Positions 44,712-54,203 are shown, counted from the stretch's first letter. The stretch is 64,000 bases of DNA from Lachnospiraceae bacterium KM106-2 (GCA_009731425.1 AP018794.1:717960-781959); one strand, 5' to 3'. A program made the numbers and translations. The notes: generated by a model from the letters alone, not told the origin.

Positions 44712-45938
44712 TAAAATGCCAACACGATATTCGTCTTTCATCTTATAATGATATTTTTCAAAGATGATCTCGTTATAGAGATGAGCGGCATTAATGTCTT
44801 CCATTAACATTGTCATTCCATCAGCTGAGATAGCATTTCTTGCATCAGCAACTTTTGTGATGAGCGGAAGTTTACTTAGTTTTGAAGCGGTACGCAGTAA
44901 ATGTGTACTGCTTTTTTTTATGCCAAGGATACGAAGATAGTCGGGATCTTGGGAAATCGTGTTGTCATTTTTAATATTAAGCAGGATATGACAAAGCATA
45001 CGAGTTGCTCGGGTGTGAGTTATGTTTTTGGATTTTAACTGATCAGCAAAGTCACAGTAAGATTGATAATTCGCTCTTGTATTTAATATTCTGCCAGCTA
45101 GATCGGAATTGATATCTAAGTAATCACATAAACTTGTCAAGTTTTCAAATAATAGTTTATAGTACAATACAAGTGAAAAGTCATTCGCATCAATCGGGAA
45201 TGTTTGCTGATAAGCCTGCATCAGACACTCAAAACTTTCTTTTGGAATATGTTTATGAAGCAGATCCATCTGATTATGGGATGCTACGTATCCGCGGATA
45301 GCAGAAGCAGAACTGATCTCATCAGAAGCATTTGTATCTTCTAGAGAAGAACTGTGATAACCACTCACTTTTCGAGTGATCGTAAATGGCCTGAGGTGTG
45401 AATTTGTTTTTAAGATTGCTTTGATATATTCAATCCCAAGAATATTATTTGGACTTTGTAATACAGTAATAAAACGGGGATCATTTAAGAGTTCTGAGAG
45501 CGCTTTTGCTCTTGCAACTGGAAAGGAATCACCCTTTTTCAAGCATTCATTTAAAAGTGCTTTATAGGAATCAGGTTCATTGCATAATAACTCTGCAATT
45601 TCAGTTAATATAGAAATGTCACCACATTCAGTTCCGAAGCAGATCGAATCTACGATGCCAAGAGATGATAAGAGCTTGATGGCACCTGTTGCGAAAAGTT
45701 CTGCGCTTGCAGTTGCAAAACGAACGGGCAATTCGATCACAAGATCAGCACCTGATAAAAGTGCCATTTTAGTACGAGTATACTTATCTGTAACGGCAGG
45801 TGTGCCACGTTGAACGAAATTACCGCTCATGACTACGACCACATAATCTGCGCCTGTCATTTCTTTTGCTTTTTCTATATGATATTTATGACCATTATGA
45901 AATGGATTATATTCCGTGATTAAACCAACTACTTTCAT
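44703..45938 (-). CDS. tmcAL: tRNA(Met) cytidine acetate ligase TmcAL (YlbM)
   Basis: The 411-residue protein belongs to the YlbM/TmcAL family, which uses ATP and acetate to acetylate the wobble cytidine of elongator tRNA(Met). The N-terminal nucleotidyltransferase-like motif is GLITEYNPFHNGHKYHI, followed by MSGNFVQRGTPAVTDKYTRT and ADLVIELPVRFATASAE. A late HLLRTASKLSKLPL motif is present. Length is normal. It converges with the GNAT gene and overlaps it by 9 nt. Confidence 0.95.
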   Translation of the reverse strand: MKVVGLITEYNPFHNGHKYHIEKAKEMTGADYVVVVMSGNFVQRGTPAVTDKYTRTKMALLSGADLVIELPVRFATASAELFATGAIKLLSSLGIVDSICFGTECGDISILTEIAELLCNEPDSYKALLNECLKKGDSFPVARAKALSELLNDPRFITVLQSPNNILGIEYIKAILKTNSHLRPFTITRKVSGYHSSSLEDTNASDEISSASAIRGYVASHNQMDLLHKHIPKESFECLMQAYQQTFPIDANDFSLVLYYKLLFENLTSLCDYLDINSDLAGRILNTRANYQSYCDFADQLKSKNITHTRATRMLCHILLNIKNDNTISQDPDYLRILGIKKSSTHLLRTASKLSKLPLITKVADARNAISADGMTMLMEDINAAHLYNEIIFEKYHYKMKDEYRVGILLL

Positions 45939-46056
45939 GATTTACTCCATTCTCGATAAATTATTATAATTGTAATATATCCTAATCAAAAAAGAATAGC
46001 AAGACGAAATAAGGTTTCTATTGTATAATGTAGAAGGATTAGGAAAGGAAGATTAG

Positions 46057-46536
46057 ATGCAAAAGAAGATTAGATGGATATCCTGGATTCCAGCAGTTAC
46101 ACTCATGATCATTATCTTTATATTTTCTGCTAAGAATGGAGTAGAATCAACCAAGGCTAGCCATACTTTTTCAGAACCTCTATTAAAAGGAGTAGAAACA
46201 GTATTTCATCTACAGTTAGGGCAAGAGAAAAGAGAACAAGTGTTAGAAAATATAGATTTTATTATTCGTAAATTGGCTCATCTGACAGAATATTTAGTAC
46301 TGTCGTTATGTGTCGCATTTTTTCTGTGGAGTTGGAATTTGTCGAATACAAAAATCCTCGTGTGGATGGTTATACTAACAGCGATATATGCATCATCAGA
46401 TGAGATACATCAGCTGTTTGTACCGGGTAGGAGCGGACAGATAAGAGATGTTCTTATCGATACGAGCGGAGCTTTATGCGGAATGTTGGGGTTAAAATTT
46501 ATGAAAACTAAAAAGGAAAAAATAGAGAATGTGTAA
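46057..46536 (+). CDS. VanZ-like family membrane protein
   Basis: The 159-residue membrane protein has four hydrophobic helices and VanZ family motifs: FIFSAKNGVES in the first loop, FIIRKLAHLTEYLVLS with the conserved Lys-x-x-His-x-x-x-Tyr pattern, and SSDEIHQLFVPGRSGQIRD near the C-terminus. VanZ confers low-level teicoplanin resistance in enterococci; most homologues have unknown roles. AAAGGAAG lies before the ATG. A TATAAT at 46024 suggests its own promoter. Confidence 0.88.
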   Translation: MQKKIRWISWIPAVTLMIIIFIFSAKNGVESTKASHTFSEPLLKGVETVFHLQLGQEKREQVLENIDFIIRKLAHLTEYLVLSLCVAFFLWSWNLSNTKILVWMVILTAIYASSDEIHQLFVPGRSGQIRDVLIDTSGALCGMLGLKFMKTKKEKIENV

Positions 46537-46565
46537 AATAATGACTAGCATATTTTATGCAACAG

Positions 46566-46574
46566 TGTTATAAT
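46566..46574 (+). promoter_or_regulatory. extended -10 promoter for pnp
   Basis: TGTTATAAT is a perfect extended -10; the -35 (TAGCAT at 46546) is weak. The transcript would start near 46581, directly before the leader stem-loop. Confidence 0.6.
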
Positions 46575-46586
46575 ATAGAAATTAGA

Positions 46587-46676
46587 GTGGGTGAGTTATA
46601 TTCCGAGACATCTGAAATGAATATTTAAGTAAATTTTATGTTAAGTGTTTATTTCAGAGGTTTCGGCACTCCCCAC
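46587..46676 (+). promoter_or_regulatory. long stem-loop in the pnp 5' leader
   Basis: An outer stem (GTGGG and GAGT with ACTC and CCCAC) encloses an inner stem of about 26 bp. The inner arms are 46603-46628 and 46641-46666, with one mismatch and a few G-T pairs, and a 12-nt loop. In E. coli pnp is autoregulated through a leader stem cut by RNase III; similar control here is inference. Confidence 0.7.
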
Positions 46677-46711
46677 ATAATAAATTTAAGTTTGTTTAAA
46701 GGAGAATATTT

Positions 46712-48818
46712 ATGTACAAAAGTTTTTCTATGGAATTAGCTGGCAGAACTTTGACTGTTGATATTGGTCGTGTTGCTGCTCAAGCGAACGGTGCAGCTTT
46801 CATGCACTATGGCGAAACAGTTGTTCTTTCTACAGCAACTGCTAGTGAAAAGCCAAGAGAGGGAATCGATTTCTTTCCACTTAGTGTAGAATACGAAGAA
46901 AAATTATATTCAGTAGGTAAAATACCTGGAGGATTTAATAAAAGAGAAGGAAAAGCTAGTGAAAATGCGATCTTAACTTCACGTGTTATCGATCGTCCAA
47001 TGAGACCACTTTTCCCTAAAGATTATCGTAATGATGTAACTTTAAATAACTTAGTAATGGCAGTAGATCCTGATTGTGCACCTGAAATCACAGCAATGCT
47101 TGGTTCTGCGATCGCAGTTGCTATTTCAGATATCCCATTTGATGGCCCAACAGCTTCTACACAAGTTGGTTTAGTAGATGGTGAATTTGTATTTAATCCA
47201 AATGCAGCACAAAAAGCAGTTTCTGACCTTCAGTTAACAGTAGCTTCTACAAGAGAAAAAGTTATCATGATCGAAGCTGGTGCAAATGAAATTCCGGAAG
47301 CAAAAATGATCGAAGCAATTTTTGCTGCTCATGAATTAAACCAAAAAGTTATCGAATTCATCGATACAATCGTTGCTGAATGCGGTAAAGAAAAACATGA
47401 TTATATTAGCTGTGAAATTCCAGAAGAATTAAACGCAGATATCGTAAGTACAGTAACTCCAGAACAAATGGAAGAAGCAGTATTTACAGATGTAAAACAA
47501 GTTCGTGAAGAAAATATCCGTGAGATTAAAGACAAGCTTGCTGAAAAATATGCAGAAGATCATGAAGATTGGTTACCTCTTATTGATGAAGCAATTTATA
47601 AATATCAAAAGAAGACAGTTCGTAAGATGATCTTAAAAGATCATCTTACGAACTGATGGAAGAAAGATCGACGAGATCCGTCCTCTTGCAGCAGAAGTTG
47701 ATATCTTACCTAGAGTACATGGTTCTGGTATGTTCACTCGTGGACAAACTCAAATCTTAACAGTAACTACTTTAGCTCCTTTATCAGAAGCTCAAAGATT
47801 AGATGGCTTAGATGAAACAGAAACTTCAAAACGTTACATGCATCATTATAACTTCCCTTCATACTCTGTTGGTGAAACAAAACCAAGTAGAGGTCCAGGA
47901 CGTCGTGAAATCGGTCATGGTGCTCTAGCTGAACGTGCCTTAGTTCCAGTTCTTCCAAGTGAAGCAGAATTCCCATATGCAATTCGTACGGTATCTGAAA
48001 CTATGGAATCTAACGGTTCTACTTCTCAAGCAAGTATTTGTGCATCCAGTCTTTCTCTTATGAGCGCGGGTGTTCCAATTAAGAAACCAGTTGCTGGTAT
48101 TTCTTGTGGTCTTGTTACTGGTGATACAGATGATGATTATTTAGTATTAACAGATATCCAAGGTCTTGAAGATTTCTTTGGCGACATGGACTTTAAGGTA
48201 GCTGGTACTAGAGATGGTATCACTGCAATTCAGATGGATATTAAGATCCACGGATTAACTCGTCCAATTATCGAAGAAGCAATTGCAAGAACGAGAGAAG
48301 CTAGATTATATATCCTTAATGATGTTATGGATCCTGTTATCAGTGCTCCAAGAGCAACAGTTGGTAAATATGCTCCTAAGATCGTTCAGATCCAAATTGA
48401 TCCGGCTAAGATCGGTGATGTTGTTGGTCAAAGAGGTAAGACAATTAATGCTATCATCGAACAAACAGGCGTTAAGATCGATATCTCCGATGAAGGTTCT
48501 GTATCTGTATGTGGTACAGATGGCGAAATGATCGATGAAGCAGTTAAGATGATCAAGATCATCACAACTGATTTCACAGAAGGTCAACTTTTAGAAGGTA
48601 AAGTTATCTCTATCAAAGAATTTGGTGCATTTATCGAATTCGCACCAGGTAAAGAGGGAATGGTTCACATTTCTAAGATTTCTAAAGAGAGAATCAACAA
48701 GGTTGAAGATGTATTAACTCTTGGAGATGTCGTTAAAGTTGTTTGTCTTGGTAAAGATAAAATGGGCAGAATTTCATTTAGTATGAAAGATGTGAAAGAC
48801 GAAAACGATACAAAATAA
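46712..48818 (+). pseudogene. pnp: polynucleotide phosphorylase, frame broken by +1 shift
   Basis: PNPase is the phosphorolytic 3'-5' exoribonuclease of mRNA decay. The first ORF (46712-47656, 314 codons) encodes the first RNase PH domain and helical domain, and ends KDHLTN then TGA. The second frame carries on without interruption from [16 protein letters not shown] (from 47655; first ATG 47730). It encodes the catalytic RNase PH domain, a KH domain ([16 protein letters not shown]) and an S1 domain ([15 protein letters not shown]), to 48818. The two overlap in family sequence without a gap, and removing one base near 47645 gives a 701-residue protein of normal length. No ribosome binding site precedes ATG 47730. 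All else looks intact, so the damage is recent, programmed or a sequence error. Confidence 0.9.
47616..47655. repeat. perfect 19-bp inverted repeat at the pnp frame break
   Basis: The left arm CAGTTCGTAAGATGATCTT (47616-47634) and right arm AAGATCATCTTACGAACTG (47637-47655) are exact complements separated by AA. Without one C at 47645 the right arm would still pair with a single bulge and the pnp frame would be open. Confidence 0.97.
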
Positions 48819-48828
48819 AGTATTTAAT

Positions 48829-48870
48829 TCCCTTAGGACCACATAGCAATAACGTCCTAAGGGATTTTTT
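48829..48870 (+). terminator. rho-independent terminator after pnp
   Basis: A perfect 11-bp stem (TCCCTTAGGAC with GTCCTAAGGGA), 14-nt loop and six T. Confidence 0.9.
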
Positions 48871-48925
48871 GCCTTAAAGGTATTAGATTTAAAAGTATTT
48901 TACTTCATTAAGAAAGGTTTAAAAT

Positions 48926-50200
48926 ATGGTACATGTTAATAAATTATCCAATGGAATGACCGTCGTTTTTGAAAAGATGGAACATTTAAGAAGTGTGTCT
49001 TTAGGTGTCTGGGTTAAAGTAGGATCTGCAAATGAGACGAACGAGAATAATGGCATTGCGCACATGATCGAGCATATGCTTTTTAAAGGAACAAAGAATC
49101 GAAGCGCTAAGGAATTAGCAGATGATATGGCGATGTTAGGCGGCAATATGAATGCGTATACAAGCAAGGAATGCACGTCTTACTATGTAACGACACTTGA
49201 TAATCACCTTCCGATCGCAATTGATATTTTAGGAGATATGATCAGTAATTCACTATTTGATTTAGATGATATTGAGAGAGAAAAAGAGGTCATTTTAGAA
49301 GAAATTGATATGTACGATGATTCTCCTGATGATTTAGTACATGAAATGCTTCAAAAGGAAGTGTGGAAAGATCATCCGCTAGGATATATCATTTCAGGCA
49401 CGAAAGAGATCGTAAAAGGATATACAAGAGAAGATCTGATTCGTTTTAAAGAACAGTATTATGTTGCTGATAATATGGTGATCAGTATCGTGGGTAATTT
49501 TGAAGAAGAAAAGGCACTCTATTTGTTAGAGCATTATTTTGGACAAATTGCTTCTAGTTCTGTTCGCGAAGAGATTACAAAGCCTGATTTTACGCGTTGT
49601 TTTGTCACTAGTAATAAGGATATTGAACAGATCCACATGAACATGGCGTTCGACTGTGTTGATTATCATGCAAAAGAGAAATATGTCTTATCTATTGTGA
49701 ATGCAGTATTAGGTGGAAGTGAGAACTCACGTTTATTCCAGATCATACGAGAAGAAATGGGACTTACGTATTCGATTTATTCTTATGGAAGTTCTTATGG
49801 TCTAGCTGGTTTATTCCATATCGATGCTACATTAAATCCTTCTAAGATTGAGAAAGTATTTGAAGGCATTGTCAAAGTGATCGATCAATTAAGAGAAAAA
49901 GGAATTTCAGAGAATGAATTGAATCGTGCCAAAGAGCAGATCAATACAGAATTGATCATCGGAAGCGAATCAAGCAGAAATCGTGTCAACAGTAATGGTA
50001 AGGCAATGTTGTGTCGCGAAAAGATCATGTCGTTAGATGATACGATCCAAGCAGTCAATGATGTAACAAGAGAAGATGCACTTGCCTTTATCGACAAATA
50101 TTTAGATTATAACAAATTAAGTATTTGCTTAGTTGGTAATTTGACTGATATCGACCTTGATAAGATGAAAAGTAAGTGGAATGAGTTGGCAAATCGTTGA
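48926..50200 (+). CDS. M16-family zinc peptidase (processing-protease-like)
   Basis: The 424-residue peptidase has the inverted zinc motif HxxEH at H46-E49-H50 (AHMIEHMLFKGT), with the distal Glu expected in DIEREKEVILEEIDMY. The family includes mitochondrial processing peptidase and Bacillus MlpA/YmxG. In Bacillus the homologue is also just downstream of pnp, which supports orthology. AAAGG precedes the ATG. Confidence 0.93.
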   Translation: MVHVNKLSNGMTVVFEKMEHLRSVSLGVWVKVGSANETNENNGIAHMIEHMLFKGTKNRSAKELADDMAMLGGNMNAYTSKECTSYYVTTLDNHLPIAIDILGDMISNSLFDLDDIEREKEVILEEIDMYDDSPDDLVHEMLQKEVWKDHPLGYIISGTKEIVKGYTREDLIRFKEQYYVADNMVISIVGNFEEEKALYLLEHYFGQIASSSVREEITKPDFTRCFVTSNKDIEQIHMNMAFDCVDYHAKEKYVLSIVNAVLGGSENSRLFQIIREEMGLTYSIYSYGSSYGLAGLFHIDATLNPSKIEKVFEGIVKVIDQLREKGISENELNRAKEQINTELIIGSESSRNRVNSNGKAMLCREKIMSLDDTIQAVNDVTREDALAFIDKYLDYNKLSICLVGNLTDIDLDKMKSKWNELANR

Positions 50201-50237
50201 CAAATAGTTACAGGCTAACTAAAATGGAATTTATAGA

Positions 50238-50262
50238 GTGCAGAGTCTTTTTGACTCTGCAC
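50238..50262 (+). terminator. hairpin after the M16 peptidase, possible terminator
   Basis: A perfect 10-bp stem (GTGCAGAGTC with GACTCTGCAC) with a T5 loop; no T run follows, so intrinsic termination is uncertain. Confidence 0.4.
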
Positions 50263-50305
50263 GTAAATAAAATAGATACATAAGCGAAATGAAAGGTGGA
50301 TTCGA

Positions 50306-51583
50306 ATGAGTAACTACCATATCAACACAAAATGTGTGCAGGCGGGATATGAACCAAAGAATGGTGAGCCTAGAATCGTCCCAATCGTACAGTCTACTAC
50401 ATATAAATATGATTCTAGTGCTGAGGTTGGAAAATTATTTGATCTAGAAGAAGATGGATTTTTCTATACACGTTTAGGAAATCCAACCGTTAGTTGTGTA
50501 GAACAAAAGATAGCAGAATTAGAAGGGGGAGTCGGTGCGCTTATGACTTCATCTGGTCAGGCTGCGGCAACGATCACTTTCTTAAATCTATGTAACAGTG
50601 GTGATCATATCGTTGCTTCTAGTGCTATCTATGGTGGTACTATGAATTTATTAACGGTTACGTTTAAGAGAATGGGGATTGAAGTAACCTTGATAGCTCC
50701 AGATTCGACTAAGGAGCAAATCGAAGCTGCTATTAAAGACAATACAAAATGTGTTTTTGCAGAATCAATTTCAAATCCTGCATTAGCAATTGTTGACTTT
50801 GATGTATTTGCTGAAGTAGCACACGCTCATCACATTCCATTTATCGTAGATAATACATTCGCAACACCTGTTAATTGCAGACCGATGGAGCATGGTGCAG
50901 ATATTGTGATCCATTCTACATCCAAATACCTTGATGGACACGCAGCCGCACTGGGTGGTGTAATCGTGGATAGCGGTAATTTTAACTGGAACGAAGGGAA
51001 CTTCCCAGGACTTACGACACCAGATGATTCTTACCATGGAATTATCTATACTGCGAAATTTGGAAAATCTGCTTTTATCGTTAAAGCAAGAGTCCAGATC
51101 ATGCGTGACTTAGGAATGACTCCATCACCGAACAATGCCTTCTTATTAAACTTAGGGATCGAGACATTACATCTTCGTATGGAGCGTCATTGCAGCAATG
51201 CACTTACCGTTGCAAAATGGTTAGAAAACAATGAGAAGATCGCTTGGGTTGAGTATCCAGGGCTAGAGTCTTCAAAGTATCACAAGTTAGCTGAAAAATA
51301 TATGCCAAATGGTACTTGCGGTGTCATCTCGTTTGGTGTGAAGGGTGGAAGAGAAGCTTCTGCAAAATTAATGGATGAGTTGCAATTAGCAGCGATCGTT
51401 GTCCATGTTGCAGATGCCAGAACAAGTGTCCTTCATCCAGCCAGCACAACGCATCGTCAACTTACCGATGAACAATTAGAAGAATGCGGCGTTCGTCCGG
51501 ATCTCATTCGTATGTCGATCGGAATTGAGGATGTAAGAGATATCATTGCTGATTTAGAGCAAGGTTTGGCTAAAATCAAATAG
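50306..51583 (+). CDS. metY: O-acetylhomoserine aminocarboxypropyltransferase (sulfhydrylase)
   Basis: The 425-residue PLP enzyme of the Cys/Met metabolism family makes homocysteine from O-acetylhomoserine and sulfide. PLP Lys is K207 in HSTSKYLDGH. The N-terminal TKCVQAGYEPKNG, YTRLGNPT and the substrate loop SISNPALAIVD are typical, and the length (425) fits MetY rather than shorter MetB/MetC. No SAM riboswitch or T-box is visible in the 105 nt upstream. AAAGGTGG precedes the ATG. Confidence 0.92.
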   Translation: MSNYHINTKCVQAGYEPKNGEPRIVPIVQSTTYKYDSSAEVGKLFDLEEDGFFYTRLGNPTVSCVEQKIAELEGGVGALMTSSGQAAATITFLNLCNSGDHIVASSAIYGGTMNLLTVTFKRMGIEVTLIAPDSTKEQIEAAIKDNTKCVFAESISNPALAIVDFDVFAEVAHAHHIPFIVDNTFATPVNCRPMEHGADIVIHSTSKYLDGHAAALGGVIVDSGNFNWNEGNFPGLTTPDDSYHGIIYTAKFGKSAFIVKARVQIMRDLGMTPSPNNAFLLNLGIETLHLRMERHCSNALTVAKWLENNEKIAWVEYPGLESSKYHKLAEKYMPNGTCGVISFGVKGGREASAKLMDELQLAAIVVHVADARTSVLHPASTTHRQLTDEQLEECGVRPDLIRMSIGIEDVRDIIADLEQGLAKIK

Positions 51584-51605
51584 ACAATTGTTGGAGGAAG
51601 AAAGA

Positions 51606-52907
51606 ATGGTTTTTGTATTGAGTACGATTGTATATCTTGCATTTGGAGTTTTGGTATTGCAGATCATAAGTAAAGCGAGTGGCTATACCCCAGTCAATCC
51701 TTTTATGAAAAAGGTCGTATCTCAATATGAAAGTGATTCTATTCCTACACAATTAGAGAAAAGAGACCTCTATCAGGTCTTTTTTTACGCATTTTTATTC
51801 CGCGTATTACTTTTAGTTGCTAGTGCAATTGCAGTGCGTATTTTTATGACGGATTCCGAAAGCTTAACATTTTCTACATTTCTAGACCACATTAGGCAAT
51901 GGGATGCGAAAAACTATATTGGTATCGCTGAGAAAGGTTATGCCAATCATCTGGAAAATGGAAAACCAATTTTCTTGGTATTCTTTCCGGTTTATTCTTG
52001 GTTGATGCGAGGGCTGTCTTATATCATACCATCTTATGAAGTATGCGGAATCATTATTTCAATTATATGTTACTGTTTTGGGTGTTGTTATCTATATGCG
52101 ATGGTAGCTGGTGATTATAGTAAAGGAGTTGCTAAGAAATCGGTCATTTATCTATCTATTTTTCCGTTTGCATTTCATTTTGGAGGGATCATGACGGAAA
52201 GTGTATTCTTTCTCACAAGTGTAGCTTCTCTATATCATATTCGAAAACATCAATGGCTTCGAATGATGATATGGGGCGCTGTCTGTGCTCTTTCTAGAAT
52301 GCATGGTTTATTACTTTTGATTGCAGCGGGAGTAGAGATGTGCGAGGTATATCAGCCTCTTCGACTGCTAAGAGAAGAGCAAGGAAAAGAGTTTTTGGGA
52401 TTTTTACGTACAAAAGCAATATACCTTTTAGGAATTCCGGTTGGAACGCTGATCTATCTATATATTAATTATGCGATTACCGGTAATCCATTCATGTTTA
52501 CGAAATACCAGAAAGAGATCTGGTATCAAGGAAGTACTTGGTTTACCAATACTCTTACTTATGTAGTTGAAAACGCATTGACGGCATCACCAATGGGCAT
52601 GGTACGCGCTTCAATCTGGATTCCGGAATTGACGATCTTTATCCTTGCACTTGGTACGATCGTATATGGATTAAAACGACATTCGAATACTTATCTTTCC
52701 TATCTGTTTGTTTATTTGATCTTGAATTATTCTTTAACTTGGGTAATCAGTGGCGGTCGTTACATGTCTGTCTGCATACCAATGTTCATCATCTGGGCAG
52801 AATACGCAGATAGACATGAAACAGCGGATCGTGTGATCACCATCGTAAGTGCATTATTCATGGGAATCTATCTTACTGGTTTCCTGTTTACGAGACAGAT
52901 CATCTAA
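51606..52907 (+). CDS. PIG-V-like mannosyltransferase (GT-C membrane glycosyltransferase)
   Basis: The 433-residue membrane protein has about ten helices. The first outer loop contains IRQWDAKNYIGIAEKGY, the conserved W-D-x-x-x-Y signature of PIG-V/GPI18-like mannosyltransferases, followed by FFPVYSWLMR and a later ALSRMHGLLL. Bacterial members transfer sugars from polyprenyl-phosphate donors outside the cell; donor and acceptor here are unknown. GGAGG supports ATG at 51606 over TTG 51588. It starts 22 nt after metY and may be cotranscribed. Confidence 0.85.
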   Translation: MVFVLSTIVYLAFGVLVLQIISKASGYTPVNPFMKKVVSQYESDSIPTQLEKRDLYQVFFYAFLFRVLLLVASAIAVRIFMTDSESLTFSTFLDHIRQWDAKNYIGIAEKGYANHLENGKPIFLVFFPVYSWLMRGLSYIIPSYEVCGIIISIICYCFGCCYLYAMVAGDYSKGVAKKSVIYLSIFPFAFHFGGIMTESVFFLTSVASLYHIRKHQWLRMMIWGAVCALSRMHGLLLLIAAGVEMCEVYQPLRLLREEQGKEFLGFLRTKAIYLLGIPVGTLIYLYINYAITGNPFMFTKYQKEIWYQGSTWFTNTLTYVVENALTASPMGMVRASIWIPELTIFILALGTIVYGLKRHSNTYLSYLFVYLILNYSLTWVISGGRYMSVCIPMFIIWAEYADRHETADRVITIVSALFMGIYLTGFLFTRQII

Positions 52908-53021
52908 TTCTTTGCGTACACACTCGAAATAAAAGAATTTGCTTAAGAGCAGGATATTGAGCATGACGATATAGATAATGAGAATAATAACAAAATATTG
53001 ACTAAAAAGGGTTGTGAACAT
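52854..53021 (-). CDS. doubtful 55-residue single-span membrane ORF
   Basis: On the minus strand an ORF encodes a hydrophobic helix (FVIILIIYIVMLNILLL) followed by a charged tail (ECVRKELDDLSRKQE). A TATAAT lies upstream on that strand (plus positions about 53053-53058) and AAAGGA about 13 nt before the ATG. Against it, it overlaps the end of the plus-strand gene and its start lies in that gene's terminator hairpin. Confidence 0.3.
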   Translation of the reverse strand: MFTTLFSQYFVIILIIYIVMLNILLLSKFFYFECVRKELDDLSRKQETSKIDSHE

Positions 53022-53047
53022 GATATGTTTGCATCCTTTTTTTCTTT
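53004..53047 (+). terminator. terminator after the PIG-V-like gene
   Basis: AAAAAGGGT then TGTGAACAT pair with ATGTTTGCAT and CCTTTTTT (one bulged T, G-T pairs) around a GAT loop, with a long T run. Confidence 0.7.
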
Positions 53048-53146
53048 TGTACATTATATGCGAAGAATAATAAATCCGGACTTTCATATACTAAATCTAT
53101 ATGGTGAGAACCGTAATAATTTGTAGTGACGAGAGGATGAAAAACT

Positions 53147-53920
53147 ATGGTTGATGAAAATAAAGTTCAGGATCCTAATAAGCGAGATGGCGGAAAGCCA
53201 AAAGAAGATCCAGAAAAAGAGAAGACAGCTCGCGAAAATGAAAAGATGAGAGATGATAAGATCAGTGAGTATGGACAAGCTACGCTTGATAAGAATGAGA
53301 AAAATGTAAAAATTCATCTCTTAAATATTATCGGTGAAGTGGAAGGACATGAATGTCTTCCTTCTCATAATAAGACTACGAAGTATGAGCACGTCCTTCC
53401 GCAATTGGCAGCAATTGAAGATAGTAAAGAGATAGATGGACTAATGATACTACTAAATACCGTTGGAGGAGATGTGGAAGCAGGATTAGCTATTAGTGAG
53501 ATGATCGCTTCTTTAAGTAAGCCTACTGTTTCACTCGTATTAGGTGGTAGCCACTCGATCGGAGTTCCACTGGCAGTATCGAGCGATTATTCCTTTATTG
53601 TGCCAACGGCATCTATGATCATCCATCCGGTGCGAATGAATGGTACTGTTATTGGTGTCCCTCAGAGTTTTGACTATTTCGAAAAGATACAGGATCGAAT
53701 CTTAAGCTTTATTGTAAATCATTCGAAAATTTCTTATGATGAGTTGAAACGCTTGATGTTAGATACTTCTCAGATGACCAAAGATCTAGGCTCGATTCTC
53801 ATTGGAAAACAGGCAGTAGAAAATGGGATCATCGATGAGGTTGGTGGTATTAAAGAAGCACTTGCAAAATTATATGATATGATCGATGTGAGTAAAAACA
53901 ATAAAATAGAAGGTGAGTAG
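53147..53920 (+). CDS. tepA: ClpP-like protease TepA (YmfB)
   Basis: The 257-residue protein has a charged N-terminal tail (1-50, likely disordered) and a ClpP-fold domain. Catalytic Ser is likely S137 (LGGSHSIGVPLA) and His H160 (SMIIHPVR). The order tepA-ylzJ-ftsK/spoIIIE matches Bacillus ymfB-ylzJ-spoIIIE. TepA was linked to protein export and spore development; exact substrates are unclear. It is immediately followed by ylzJ (next start directly after its stop). Confidence 0.92.
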   Translation: MVDENKVQDPNKRDGGKPKEDPEKEKTARENEKMRDDKISEYGQATLDKNEKNVKIHLLNIIGEVEGHECLPSHNKTTKYEHVLPQLAAIEDSKEIDGLMILLNTVGGDVEAGLAISEMIASLSKPTVSLVLGGSHSIGVPLAVSSDYSFIVPTASMIIHPVRMNGTVIGVPQSFDYFEKIQDRILSFIVNHSKISYDELKRLMLDTSQMTKDLGSILIGKQAVENGIIDEVGGIKEALAKLYDMIDVSKNNKIEGE

Positions 53921-54178
53921 ATGCTTTATACTGTAATGCCATTAGAGCGGGTTTATCATAGTTATGATACGAAAGACGAAAAAGAAGAAATGATGGAGTT
54001 TTCTTTAGAACATGGACGAATTATAGCAAAACGATGTGAGGATCATTATGAGGTAGAACGAATCTTATCGACAGATATGTCGGATTATCTAAGAGAGGAC
54101 TATATGCCAGGTGCGCTTTTACAACGAGAAAAAAGCGAAAATACGTTCGAAGATAATACTTCTTTTCCTTGCATATAA
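53921..54178 (+). CDS. YlzJ-like protein
   Basis: The 85-residue protein starts directly after the tepA stop. The opening LYTVMPLERVYHSY is like YlzJ (MILYTxxPxExVF), and the ending with DYLREDYMPGALL matches the family's conserved C-terminal strand region. Function unknown; the position between tepA and ftsK/spoIIIE is conserved. The -35 of the ftsK promoter overlaps its end. Confidence 0.85.
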   Translation: MLYTVMPLERVYHSYDTKDEKEEMMEFSLEHGRIIAKRCEDHYEVERILSTDMSDYLREDYMPGALLQREKSENTFEDNTSFPCI

Positions 54179-54197
54179 ATAGAAATAAAGGTATAAT
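54169..54197 (+). promoter_or_regulatory. sigma-A-type promoter for ftsK/spoIIIE
   Basis: TTGCAT and consensus TATAAT with a 17-nt spacer. The -35 overlaps the end of ylzJ and transcription would start near 54204. Confidence 0.65.
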
Positions 54198-54203
54198 AAT
54201 ATA

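Noticed and set aside
46712..47656. Treating the first pnp ORF as a complete shorter protein
   Set aside because: Family sequence continues without loss in the next frame, and the catalytic second RNase PH, KH and S1 domains are all downstream.
48283..48587. Alternative ORFs in other frames of the pnp second half
   Set aside because: They overlap strongly conserved KH/S1 coding sequence and have no features of their own.
50201..50305. SAM riboswitch or T-box before metY
   Set aside because: Only one simple hairpin is present in 105 nt, and no T-box sequence or SAM-I core is visible.
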